Shown: positions 13,993 to 25,600 of the stretch, in pieces
How the letters are laid out: every line of letters starts with the position of its first letter
Numbering within the stretch: the stretch's first letter is position 1
From: Rhytidiadelphus loreus
Taxonomy: Eukaryota; Streptophyta; Bryopsida; Hypnales; Hylocomiaceae
Assembly: GCA_947034895.1 (NCBI GenBank)
Contig: OX344761.1
Span: forward strand, 27,168,863-27,232,862
Direction of reading: 5' to 3'
DNA length: 64,000 nucleotides
Translations under genes and position numbers: made by a program
The notes under the pieces: generated by a model
The model's input: only the letters and a program-made list of their open reading frames with translations
Told to the model about the DNA's origin: nothing
The model's database searches: none

Positions 13993-14191
13993 GGGAATTT
14001 TGTTAAATTGGTGATATTCCATGTGCCATTTTCAAACCGTGTAGTCTACACCACAAAAGTGCCATCTAAGACTGGTATAGATTTAAGACCATGTGGTTTA
14101 AACCTCAAAAGTGCCACCTACAAATGGTATAGATTTTAGACTGCTAGTGCCAAAGTTGCAGTATCAAATTACCATTTTAACAAAATTCCCC
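13993..14191. mobile_element. 199-bp MITE with GGGAATTTTGTTAAA ends
   Basis: The left end reads GGGAATTTTGTTAAATTGG. The right end, read inward, reads GGGGAATTTTGTTAAAATGG. Family A sequence resumes on both sides, so this is a third insertion in the same host. The target duplication is not clear. It belongs to a different family from the TTAA elements, as its ends begin with GGGG. Confidence 0.6.
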
Positions 14192-14332
14192 ATCTAAGAA
14201 ATAATTTTTTTTCCATTGTAATCCTTTGCATTAGAAAAGATAGATTTGAAGTGTGTTTTTAGTTAAACATAGTCATGAGTCTTTAGGAATCAAAAATTCT
14301 ATCCTATACACTATTTTTTTATATAAAGATAA

Positions 14333-14500
14333 AGATGCCTTGATTGCCAACAAATAAGAATCCTCATAATTTTCACATCACTAATCCAAATGAAATGAAT
14401 CAAATCTTTCCACATCAACTTAAACATATTCTTAGAGAAAAAACTGAAAATTTTAATTCAAGTTTTTACATTTTGTGGGGTTGTCCAAGCTTGAACATTT
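14333..14500 (+). repeat. Family A internal fragment
   Basis: Matches the middle of the copy at 10237-11179 in the same direction, including ccaaatgaaatgaatcaaa and the following block. No terminus is present. Confidence 0.65.
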
Positions 14501-14778
14501 TGTACTTAGGAGGGGAGAACTTTTCTTCCCAATCACCAATTGAAATAATGACTATGTATTCCTGGAACACTACTACATTCCCTTGCCTTCAATTCAGCAT
14601 TGTCCATAGTTTGTTTGATCCATGAGTGCACTAATCTTCAAAAATGGCATCACACACAAAATTAATGTGGACTTTGATGTCTTCATTGTTGGAATGCATG
14701 ACCAACTTTATTGCATAGTAAATGTAACTTTGGAATCTCAAGTCAAGTGGTTGGATCATTTTCCTATAAAGTTATTTT

Positions 14779-15705
14779 TTAACCCTTAAAGGATTGTCAC
14801 TATACTTTCACCAAAAACGCTCCAAATCTGCCATTTCTAGTACAAGTACCAAAATTTTGAAAAAACACACTTTTTTTGACATATCTAACTGTAGGATCTT
14901 GTATTATATAGTATAAAAAATATGTAGTAAAAACTTCAGACATTTCCACTGGGTGGATTGCAAGATATAAGCATTCAAATTAACTAAAATCATTTTTCTT
15001 ACCTTGCGAAAAGCAGGGCAGCTGCACTTCACAAGCTCACATTTCTATGAAAAATGACCTAAATGGTAGTGCTTCTTTGGATTCGTTTTCCTAGACAAGT
15101 TGGCCACATGTTTGAAAAATTTCAGATCATTTGGAATAGTACAACATATAGGAAAAAAATAGTAAGTAGGTAGTAGTAGAGAATGATTAAAAATACTAAA
15201 TTATTTACAATGTAAATATAGAATTGAAAATTTCCAATCCCAATGGTCAAAATGTTGTAATAATGTATCTACATTCTATGATTTCATTTTTGTCCAAAAG
15301 AAATTGAAAATTGGGTAAGATAAGGGATTTCAAAGTTTATTTTAGAGTAGGAAATCCAAAATTGCTCGCAAACAAAAAAATCCTCATAACTTTTGACTCA
15401 TTGATCAAAATGGAATGATTAAAAGCTTTTCGTATATATAAAACTCTAGAAAATCAATCCCAAATTTTTGTTTATGAAAAAAGCGCTTTTTTTTTTATCT
15501 GCCCAAACTGCCCAGTTATGAAAAAAAGTAACATATTAGGCTATAACTTTTGACTTGTATTATGAAATTTGGTGCATATGAAAGATCTTCCTCGCCCCCA
15601 CATTCTATTAAAATTTCAGCCTCAAATATGAAAATCTCTGCTTGTAGGTACTTGCCCAAAATTTCTATATAGCCAAAAAACACAGTCTGGTCCTTTAAGG
15701 GTTAA
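14779..15705 (+). mobile_element. TTAA element, family B copy 4 (full length)
   Basis: 927 bp, with TTAA at both ends. The ends read inward TTAACCCTTAAAGGATTG and TTAACCCTTAAAGGACCA, so 15 of the first 15 bases are shared. This is the best-preserved B copy and defines the family. Family B differs from A in sequence but keeps the same order of internal segments. Confidence 0.88.
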
Positions 15706-16081
15706 TTTAGAGTGGACACTTTCTATCCCCTTGCTAGGTGACAAGGGATTAGAAAAGTTTTGAAAGATCACAATGAAATTTGATGTCATAGGAACCTGCC
15801 TAGAGAACTCATTATACAACTTTGAACAAATAATGTTTAATATTTAGACTCTTTAGAATGAAAAACACTCGTGACTTGTGTTGCAAAGGATGCTCCTATA
15901 TTATGAGGATTTCTTTGAATTCAAGTTTCAATAGTAACTAGAATGACCGAGAACTAATGACCAAACTACAACTTTCGATTTGAGATAAGTCAGGGTAAAT
16001 TATTCCCTTGGCCTAAATACTTGAGGTTGGGAGAGATTTCTAAAGCTCTTCAAAAATTTGATGGCCCAGTAACAACTCTAG
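15706..16081. other. Intergenic DNA, possible family A remnant
   Basis: Around 15720-15830 there is a decayed block (gtcataggaacctgcc) like the right-hand part of family A elements. Nothing else is recognised. Confidence 0.4.
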
Positions 16082-16240
16082 TAAGGTAAACTACCCCATT
16101 CCAAACCAAGTGGGAGCAAGCCCATTGTGGGCTAAATTATGTTAGTGGTATACATTCAAGTTCTAAAATGTCACCACTAACACAATTTAGCCCACAATGG
16201 GCTTGCTCCCATTTGGTTTGGAATGGGGTAGTTTACCTTA
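16082..16240. mobile_element. Foldback element, 68-bp arms, TA-flanked
   Basis: Two 68-nt arms (16082-16149 and 16173-16240) are reverse complements with two mismatches, separated by a 23-nt loop. Each arm begins TAAGGTAAACTACCCC. The start AGGTAAAC after a TA resembles the ends of the TA-target elements at 31750-32299 and 45506-46034, suggesting a mini foldback relative. A transcript would form a long, nearly perfect hairpin. Its right TTA merges into the next element. Confidence 0.75.
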
Positions 16241-16643
16241 ACCCCTTTAGGATGTTAGCAGCCCAAACTGGCCTACGAATTTTTATACAATACAATATGC
16301 CTTGCCTTAATTGGGTCCTCTTTCCAATGTTTTTGCTTTCCATTAAATGTGTAGTGAGCTTTAATGTGTTTTGTTGTATGGTTTGAGGTGGGCAAATGTA
16401 AGTGGATGGCTCATTGCTTCTCTCCTTTTTTTCAACATGTGATTCTTCTCATTAATTGCTGAAATTCAATTCAAGTCTTGGGATGTGAGACAGAAGTGCA
16501 AAATTTTGGATAAAATTATTAATCTACTGATGAAAACTTGTGCACTATCACATTTTCAGATTTCAGACTTTAATGTGAGTCAGACAGTATTTTACGACGT
16601 AGTATACAAAAGCATACACTTGCTAACATCCTAAAGGGGTTAA
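16238..16643. mobile_element. TTAA element, family C
   Basis: 406 bp. The ends are perfect inverted repeats of 23 bp beginning TTAACCCCTTTAGGATG. Its left TTAA (16238-16241) is formed by the end of the foldback element plus one base, so it inserted later, exactly at that junction. It is a single copy in this window and non-coding. Confidence 0.85.
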
Positions 16644-17063
16644 ATGAGAGCTTGATTTGAAGGAGCAAATCATGTGACACTTGGGACATCGATTTCACCC
16701 ACATGACGACCAGCTCTATGCCCGGTTGGCTTCACATACGGCAGTTTGTTATAAGTATGTTATAAATCTGCAGTTTGCACATAAGGATTACTATTGCAAA
16801 TTGTGATGATAAGACATTCCACGAGAGTCGGCTTCGCAAGACTTCAGAGAATGATCTCCTGTGGAGCATCTCTGTAATGCACTGTAAAGTCGAACGCCAG
16901 GATTAGATTAGAAGGGCACGAGGGGGATTCATACGAAGTGTGAAGCAGATGATTGACAGATCATGAACTATCCAGTGGCTTAAAGATCGAGTTGACGGTG
17001 CAGGGGCAGTTTTGCCTCCGATCCAGAGTTTTTCGTACTAATTCACGTGGTCGAGTTCACGCT
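16644..17063. other. Upstream region of the polygalacturonase gene
   Basis: Base composition shifts to near-neutral GC, as expected next to a gene. I see no confident TATA box or other named site. The 5' UTR probably lies in its right part. Confidence 0.4.
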
Positions 17064-19930
17064 ATGCCGTTTTCATGGAGAGCGTTGTGTTTGTTTCACG
17101 TTTTGTCAATCCTCTTGATTCCGTTTTGCAACACTGCAACGTCAACGTCCTGGCAGGACAGGGATCTCATCACCACAAGGCCGGAACAGCAGTTCAAGGC
17201 TCCCAAAGTGCAGCATTGGAAGAGATCGCATCATCACAAGAGAGACGATGCTTGGGCGAATGATCACGTTGCACCTCCTAGTCCTGCACCATCCCCTTCT
17301 CCTGAAACATGCACCTTCAATGTGATGACATTCGACGCCGTTGGTGATGGCATCACGGACGACACCAAGGTAGACACAAACAAAACTTCTCAATGCATCA
17401 CTGCTTAAGTCAACCGACAATAGATTGGACATCTTGCAATTGTTAATTAAACATAGCATTGAATATACTTCTCAGGGATGCCTGAGGCCTCAATCATAGG
17501 TTTGAGAGCCAAGCGTACCAATTCTAAAGTGGACCACGCATATTGGTTAAGCTCACAAAAAATGAGTAGTACGTAGAAGTCAGAGTCAAGACTTCCAACA
17601 CGGTAATTATTGTGTGATGATGATGATCTCAGGGTTACAGTTTTGATGTGGCAGGCATTCCAGGCGACATGGAAGGCGGCATGCCTTTCCGAATCATCTG
17701 TGATGCTGGTGCCTGCGTACTACGTTTTCGTTGTCGGTCAGATCACGTTCAAAGGACATTGCAAACGTAACATCACATTCCAGGTTGACAATTTGATCTC
17801 CGACGTTCTTCTGACGACTTGAGCATGAGAGAATGGTACCAGTGATCAGTTTTTGCGCTTGGGAGGTGACTCAAACTTCGTGATTTTTCAGGTTGATGGC
17901 ACCATTATCCCGCCCTCCGATCTGTCTGTCTGGGCCAGACTCTCCAATAAAGGACAATGGATTGGGTTTTACAAACAAGTTGACATGACGCTCCTCGGCT
18001 CCGGAATCGTCAACGGATTGGGCGAAGTTTGGTGGAGACAACCATGCAAGGTACACCTCCATGAGTGTTGTTGATAGTCTGATAAAGAAGGTATACTAGA
18101 AAGTAGGGTTGCGAATTTCGGACAAGGTTGATAAACTTCACGAATTGTGTGCAGCTTACGGCTCATGGCAGACAACGCTGTCCAAGTCCAACGGTTCGTT
18201 CACCCCTGTTTTCTGCATGATTTGAGTATCTTGTAAGCCACAACTGCTTTGAATTCCATCACAAGTTACAAGTGCAAGGATTATATCCCGCGATATTTCA
18301 AGCCCATTGAAAGATGAGAATTCTGCAGCCAGGCAAGTAATTGTGTGAGTAGGGACTAATGAATTCAGTTGATGGAACACCTTGAATCTGCAGGCTGTGA
18401 AATTCTATGGGTGCAACAATGTGGTGGTCCGGGACATCACGATCCAGGACAGCCCACAAATGCATCTGAAATTCGACAACTGCCAACAAGTCCAGGTCCT
18501 GAACGTGTCCATCCTATCCCCTGCCTGGAGTCCCAACACGGATGGCATTCACCTGCAGAACACGGGGTACGCCCTCCTTGAAAATCTCGTCATCGCAGCA
18601 GGTACCTCAACTGCTGCATTTCCACTCTCCTACAGCGAGGAAGATGGTGACGTTTCTTGGTCTTTGAATCCCGTGGCCCCAAATTCAAACACACAAGTCG
18701 ATTGTCGAACCTTGCATCAGGAAATGATATATATGGGAGGGTTTAAAGTAGAGGAAATTGGCACAACTTGCGTCATATTAAGCATTTTCACATGTGCAGG
18801 AGTGTGATTCTTGAGAGATCACTTGGGAGAGATCGCTTTGCGTAAAAGAGCGAAATTTGTTGAAATCAATTTCTTATCAGTACTATAGAATTTCTCGAGC
18901 AATTTCAGAGTGGGAGGTTGAAGACAACCCTAGTTCCATACCAATATCTCAGGCCGTAGACATTTACACCTCTTGCATATAAGTCCAACCAAAGAGTACG
19001 AGTAAAGAGTTACTGTTGGCAACAGGTGTCAGTAGCGGTTATTGTATCCTCACTTGTCTAGTGACGCAGGAGATGATTGCATTTCGCTGCAAACGGGAGC
19101 AACAGATGTGATCATTCGCAATGTGGTGTGCGGCCCTGGCCATGGAATCAGGTTCGCATTCGATTTTCCTTCCCTTCCGCAAATGCAAATGAGGTCTACT
19201 GGAACTTGGACAAACCAGAGAAGTAAGTAGTAGGCCTAACCCTGGGCCTTCATTGGATCCCATGTGATGCAGCATAGGAGGCTTGGGACAGGGTAACAGT
19301 CAAGCCTGTGTCTCCAACATCACGGTGCAGGATGTGCTCATTCAAGACACGCAGAATGGTGTCCGAATCAAAACATGGCAGGTACTTTGCATCTCCAAAT
19401 CCTAATTCCCAGAAAAAAGTACTTTGCATCAAATCTGAGTCCCAAACCCTAAACTCCCAAGTGTTTAAAAAAATACTCTCCGATAGCTGCAACGAATACA
19501 ACTGACAACAACATATCGTGATACGCAGGGAGGCACTGGGGTGGTCCAACACGTGACATTCGACACAGTTGCCATGATCAATGTCCGTAACCCGATTGTG
19601 ATCAACCAGTTCTACTGCGACGCTGCGGACTGTCAGAACGACACATCCGCCGTGCTCGTTCGCGATGTCGCGTTCCGCAACATCCAAGGCACGTACGACC
19701 AGCTGCGCTCCCACGCGCCGATCTACTTCGCGTGCAGCGACACCGTCCCGTGCCGCGGCATCCAAGTCGAAAACGTGGAGCTTCTGCCCAGCCTGCCCCC
19801 GAGTCTGGTGGTCCCGTCTCCGCCGTCCTTCTGCTGGAACTCGTATGGCACGGCGGACCCGTTCTGCTTCCCCCGCGTCTGCCTCATCGACATTCCCTTC
19901 GCGGAGGAGGCTGAAGAGTACTATTGCTGA
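17064..19930 (+). CDS. Secreted polygalacturonase (GH28), 8 exons
   Basis: Predicted 477-aa glycoside hydrolase family 28 enzyme, which hydrolyses alpha-1,4 bonds of polygalacturonic acid in wall pectin. Exons: 17064-17369, 17655-17783, 17892-18050, 18155-18193, 18394-18601, 19070-19151, 19273-19381, 19529-19930. All introns are GT-AG and reading phase holds throughout. The start was chosen because it gives a signal peptide ([18 protein letters not shown]); it is followed by a His/Lys-rich stretch and a Pro-rich stretch. Family motifs in order: [21 protein letters not shown] and GDDC (catalytic Asp residues), GPGHGIS (His) and RIKTW (substrate-binding Arg/Lys). The C-terminus carries several Cys ([18 protein letters not shown]), as in plant enzymes. 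Nothing is missing, so it is probably active. Whether it is endo- or exo-acting cannot be told. Confidence 0.93.
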
Positions 19931-19934
19931 TCAC

Positions 19935-20190
19935 GCGGATTTTTGACGCCTCGCAACCCTACAAACACATTGTCCACCGGGTGGGATCTCGGGATAGTGG
20001 CGGACTCCGAGGCAAACCCTAAACCCTAAAACCACATTGTTCTGACGGGAACGAAATGTGTGGGGACGATGTTAGCAAATCGCAAGGCACACCTAAACCC
20101 TAAAAACGCAGTGTTCAGCATTCGGGATCTAAATATGTTGCTACGTTAATGGCGGATTCCCAAGGCAAACCCTAACCCTAAGAACCTTCA
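19935..20190. repeat. Degenerate ~75-bp tandem repeat with telomere-like motifs
   Basis: Directly after the polygalacturonase stop, about four degenerate units follow one another. Each carries a phrase like gactccgaggcaaaccctaa and then cacattgt or cagtgttc. The plant telomere-type motif AAACCCTAAACCCTAAAA occurs at about 20013-20031. Shorter forms occur near 19957, 20094 and 20165. It probably lies in or just beyond the 3' UTR. Confidence 0.65.
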
Positions 20191-22676
20191 AATAGGTCAT
20201 TACATTACTGCACCACTTTAGGTAGACTCCGTACCAGGATTTGATGGTGGGGCGCTTTAAACTTCGTGGCAACCCATGGAAATGAGAAAATTTGAGCACT
20301 CTCGTTGGTTCAGAGCTCGAAATTGGTACTGTAAGCTTAAATCTTTGGTCAAGACCCCCACACCATTTGGCCGATGGGTCTTCCGGCTGGGAGGCTCTGC
20401 AAGAATGGAACAGTATTGTCCATCCCAATAGTGAGACTGGAAAGGTGGACATCAACAGATTCTTTTCTGCAAGCGGGAATGCAAGTCAACTTGACAGCAG
20501 AGTTTTTATTTTGGGCGATCCAGCCTACAAACCTACAGAAGAACTACTGTGCGGTACTCCTCTAGGCTGGATCGCCCAAAATAAAAATAAAATCCCTGCC
20601 GGACGGGCCCCCAAACAGTGAGTACAATAGTTGTGTCTATACTGTGTACACTGTACCCTTGCGATCTGTTCTCTGTAGTAGTGCATACTGGATGTGAAGC
20701 TGGCTGCTTGGATCCCGAACATCTCTGGGATGGAGGAGCAGTATTATTGCCTTGCTGGCTGTTGCGAGCAATTATAGGCGCTCCCAGTCTCATAGGCTTA
20801 CTGCACATGAAGCTCGTGGGCAATAAGCTAATTATTAGTGAGGCAAAAGGTAAGGTACTAAGCTTACTGTCCCCCCGAAAAAGCTGATGAGATGAGCATA
20901 GTGAGCAGAGCTCCATGCCTTCAACAATTTAACTTGCAAAGGCTGCAACTTCAACGTGACCCCGGATCCGCGTGCAAACCACCGCTAATTACTTGGCCAG
21001 CAAACCTGTCCTTCGCAACAAGCGCAGAGATTCTTTGTCCGAATTCGGCAACACGTGCATCACAAACTCCCCGCCCCAAACACTGTGGGCCTTCAACCTT
21101 CACATTTCCCACTCTCGGGTAGCTCTTTTCCGCCAACTTTCGGCCCATTCTCCGTCCATTATCTTGGTACAAGCACTTGCAAAGCAGTCGCTGCACAACT
21201 AGCACGACGTCGAGCACTCATATTCTGATGGGTGATATAGTAGGCAGCCAGAGTAAGTGCTAGCGTCTCACAGGCTAGACTGAGCAAGCTGAGTGCAGAT
21301 GAGCTCGAGAATGAGCTGAGATGATCAAGCTGCACGCAGATGGTGGCGAGAATGTACGTGGAGGTGCCTGGCAATTTGGAATGACTTGCACAGCTTTGGG
21401 AGCACGCACTGAGATAACTGTAAGTCGATCGGCAGGGATCGACGTGGGGTGCACGAATACAGGTTGAGTCTTTTGTAGCTCCAGCCCGGCTCTTGTGCTC
21501 TATGAATGTATGCTGAGATGTAATGTTCTTCTCAGTCAGATTGGGCAGCTTTTGAACTCTACTGCGTTCTGATTATATACTACTATTTTCATATTCAACC
21601 CATTTTGCACATAGCAAATTGAGTGATTGCCTCTACTTTAACTCGATTTAATTTGTCTTGACATTTTGATCTTGTGGCTTCAATTACCTTGAATCAGTAT
21701 TTTTCATTTCCATCGGTTTACAATACACTGTCGGTTCGACACGATCCTTGGACATACTGGATCAGATAGACTGGGCATTTAAGAAGGGGATGTGAGATGT
21801 ATCTCGAGAGAGTTCATTATTCCAGTGGAGCCGAAGTGGGCAAGTAGGCATGGGGTCGGTTTCAGTAGCTTACTGCTTAATTCTCGATAGCAGAGGGCTG
21901 GATCGAACATGTACTTGGTTTCGAAGTGGAGTGCGTTTTAGGGATGCCCCAACAAGACCAATTAACTTAATCAATGCAACATTGCTAGAGAATTTGTGCA
22001 AGTTTGTTGCTGTGAATGTTCATGAATCATGAATGCTGAGATTATTCTTGCCTCCAATAATTGAAAGTTGAAAAATATTCTAGTCACTAATTAAGGGTCT
22101 TACTTAGAGCTCATATGAAATCGTATGTTAAAAACATCGAATTCATGAAGCTAGAGTCACACCTTTGACCTTTCAGTTTGCGGTCTGCTTTCTACACATC
22201 TGCCTGTAAAGTTCTAATTGGCCATGGTGATTCTGTATCAGCACTGTGCCGGCATTCAATAAGAGAGTACCAGACCTTGCGATTCCTGCTCCGCAATTGG
22301 GCACAATGCGATTCTTCCTCGGATTCTTTTCTCCCAAAAGTACTAGCTCCTCGTACAGTTTACCCTAATATAATAGAGTTTGGTGGCTATCCAGTTTGTT
22401 ATTGAAGCCTGGAGGCAGTAACTACTATGTCAGCTTGAACCATGAAAGTTACAATGGATCAAATGTCACTCCAAAATTACCAGGTTCCCAATTCGAAGGT
22501 CATGACTATTCAATGCAATGCAGGTTCAGTTGTCAACCTCGATCTGGCATATTCTGAGTTCATGTTGAATAGAACAATCCGAGCTCATTAGCAGTTTGTG
22601 TTAATATTGCAGGCTCGTGTGGAGTTGATAGTACGTGACTTAAATTGAGGATTAATTCAAGTGTCGGCATTGCGTA
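20191..22676. other. Intergenic region between polygalacturonase and DMP genes
   Basis: Near-neutral GC, with several short open frames (for example 20292-20621, + strand) that contain no recognisable domain and are not supported by splice-compatible neighbours. A perfect 25-bp hairpin is listed separately. The last few hundred bases should contain the DMP promoter and 5' UTR. Confidence 0.45.
20503..20587. repeat. Perfect 25-bp inverted repeat, 35-nt loop
   Basis: The arms 20503-20527 and 20563-20587 are exact reverse complements (core GGGCGATCCAGCCTA). The arms are perfect while the surroundings show no other copy. It could be a short foldback element or an RNA hairpin; function is unknown. 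Confidence 0.7.
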
Positions 22677-25600
22677 ATGGGGGAGTCATACAAAGAGAAG
22701 AACCCTGAGTCCAAAACATCTTGGAAGAAGTTCCAGAAGAGGTCCAAGTCCATCCCGCATGAGGAGCCGAAAGACAGCAACATAATCGGCAACATCACCA
22801 AACTGCTGCCTGCGAACACCTTCCTCATGTTCCAGATGCTGGCGCCGCTGTCCACCAACGACGGCCACTGTGGCCGCCCAGAGATCATCATGACGAGCGC
22901 CATGCTCATCATCCTGGCCTCCACCTGCATGCTGGTGTGCTTCACGGACACCATGCAGTTCAATGGCAAAGTGTACCACGGGCTCGTCACGTACCGGGGT
23001 CTCTGGAACCCGAGCTTCAGAACCGACCCCAGCTTCACCGACTTGCACCTGGACGAGCACGAGCCGGAGGAGCCACAGAAAACGGGCCCCTATGTTTGGA
23101 GATCCACGTACTCCAGTGGAAACTCCCAGTACACGCTCAATAACACGGATTACTTGCACGCGGTACTTTCGGCAATGGCATTCGGGACGATGACGATGCT
23201 GACGAGTCCTGTGATCAAGTGTTTTTATCCTAATATTTCGGTCACGGTGGTGAAGACGCTACCGTTGCTGGCCGGGTTCGTGATTAGTGGGATCTTTGCA
23301 TTCTCCCCGCCCGCGAGGAATGGCATTGCGCATCCATTGTCTCCGAAAGTCCATGGGCCGTCGCTGCCGTTCAAGCCGCCGGGCAACAGAGACCATGATC
23401 ATGCGAATCCCAAGCCTGACGATGACGACTTGGGGAAATTCATTGGTTCCCCGGATCATGAGAAAGGGAAACCAGGATCCCCGACTGAGCATCACCAGCT
23501 GCAGGACGGCGTGAAGGCGCTCGCCAGCCGGTATTTTAGCAAGTATAGGGATGATGTTAAACATTGCGCGGAGAAGATTGTGCATAGCTTGGAGGGCGAA
23601 GCAAAGGAGGCCAACCAGTTGCTACACAAAGCTGTACCTGCTGTTGGCGAACTCAGCAAAGATGTAAGCTATAATTTTACATGATTCCATCACAATGTCA
23701 CAAGAGGGGACACCAATTTAGGACAATACGTCGAAACGACATTAAAAATGCCACATGTAACACATGAGAATGACAGTAATGGTTTGTTTTCATGCATTCT
23801 TGAAATAGGAATGTCGTAAGAACTGTGGCTTCCTAAGCGTGCACCCGCTCAGATTTGTGTATGTTTTTCGGGGTATTTAGGTCAATTTTAGGTGATATTG
23901 ATGATTTGGTAGTGCCTTTGCTGTGCAGATTCATGTCTCATTGGCGCTGCAAGAAGCGGCGAAGTCGGTGCCACATGACGCGCTGGTAGCCGGGCTCGTG
24001 AACGCTGGGGCGCATCCCGCTTTGGCCATAGCGGCAGTGCAATCGGCGGTTCAAGATGCCAAGGACGCCGCCTTGACTCAGATGCACCAGGAGCTCCAGT
24101 CCGCGACGTCCGGGACGCTGGCAGGTCTGTCCAAGCAATCGCCCATGGTGCTCACGGGGGCTAATTCGATGCTGCAATCGTCAGGGTCGTCTCTCTCCCT
24201 CCCCACCGGTCCCAATGCGCTGTTCCAACAGGCCGCGCAAGTTCTGCAGCGCCAAGTCTCGGGTGAGCCTCGCACCATGGATTCATGGTTTAAATAGAAG
24301 CGACCAATTGGGCAGAATGCGAATGAGGATTCATGACTGAATCCCTGATTGGATTGTTTGTTGTGCGACAATTTTTTAGGTTTATCTCCGAATGTGCACG
24401 CGGCGGGATCGGAGGCCGCGGCGATAGCGCTTGCATCAAGGCTAGCGCTAATGCAAGCGGCGTTCCAGCTTCCGGGCAGTGGTAAGTCGCCGCAAGCTAC
24501 TGCGCTGAATGCGTTCACTCAAAACATCGGAAATCAGCTAAGCCTGAACTCCGCCAATGATCTCATGAAAGACGCAAACAGTCTCGTCCAGCAAGGAAGC
24601 AAATCCCTCACTGAGATTCATGAGGATTTAGCCCGACAAAGCGTGGCTTTGAACTCCCAGATGCAAGCGTTCTACTTCCCAGGCTCATCTGCCGTGCAAA
24701 GCATCGCGAATTCCGGCTCTCAGACGCTGAGCCAAGACACATTCGCAGCAATATTGGCCGCAGGGGCGGCGCGAGAGGCCGGAACGCTCCTCCTGGAAGG
24801 CGCCGATCACGGTATGGCCGGGGTGCACGCTGAAATCGCACGCCAGAAAGTGGCCGCGATGCAAAGCATCGCACAGCCCGTAACGTCGCTGGTACAAGAC
24901 GCTGCTTTCAGAGGCTCCCATAGCTGGAGCGACGCGAAGGTTGAGCTCCTGAAGCAAAAGGAGGACTTGACACAAGAGATGAACTTCCAAGCGCGCGCGC
25001 TCTACGCCCCGGCCCCCGCCGTCGTACAGGACCTCGCCGCGCTCGTCACGACGCAAGTGGGATCCCAACCCACCGTGAGCGCAGCGAACTCGTCGCTCGC
25101 GCTTGGCGTGGCGCAAGGGATGGCCAAAGCGGGATCCCATCCCGCGGCGTCAGTCGCGATTGACATCGCATCGCTGCTCCAGCAAGGGAGTCAAATGCAC
25201 GCTCAGCTGGCGCGCCAAGCGTCCGCGTTGTCACCCCAGATGCAAGTTGCCGCGACCATGATGCAACGCCAAGTGAGTCTCGGAGAGCTTCAGCAATCGT
25301 CCGCGGCCGACACCCACATGGCATTCAGGCACCTCGCCTCGCAGCTCTCCTCGCCCCCGACGTCGTCGTCACCCGCATTCACAGTCTACCAGGGGATGTC
25401 GACGTCGCCATCCAACTGGCGCGACAACGCGAACCTGATCATCGAGGACGTGACGGCTGCGGCCGCGGCGGGGCAAAGCGGGGTTGGTCACGCGCAACGC
25501 GGAGCGGAGCAACTGCCACGTGTGACGGACGAGATCGTCGCGCAAGCCGCGGTTCAAGCACCGACTGCTTCCCAAGTAAGTGCGGTTTAGGGTTTTTTAG

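Larger units (their letters stand above)
12405..14293 (-). mobile_element. Degenerate family A element split by three insertions
   Basis: The family A sequence, in reverse orientation, can be followed through four separated pieces: about 12405-12557, 12838-12868, 13820-13992 and 14192-14293. They continue one another when matched to the copy at 10237-11179: ctcaactcaattctc, then ctttgtagtgcaaaa, then atatcttgcaatct, then a decayed TIR ctttaggaatcaa. The gaps are filled by three other elements listed separately. The outer left end is eroded. Confidence 0.75.

Noticed and set aside
20292..20621. 109-codon plus-strand frame between the polygalacturonase and DMP genes
   Set aside because: No recognisable domain. 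It ends across one arm of a hairpin and has no compatible neighbouring exons.
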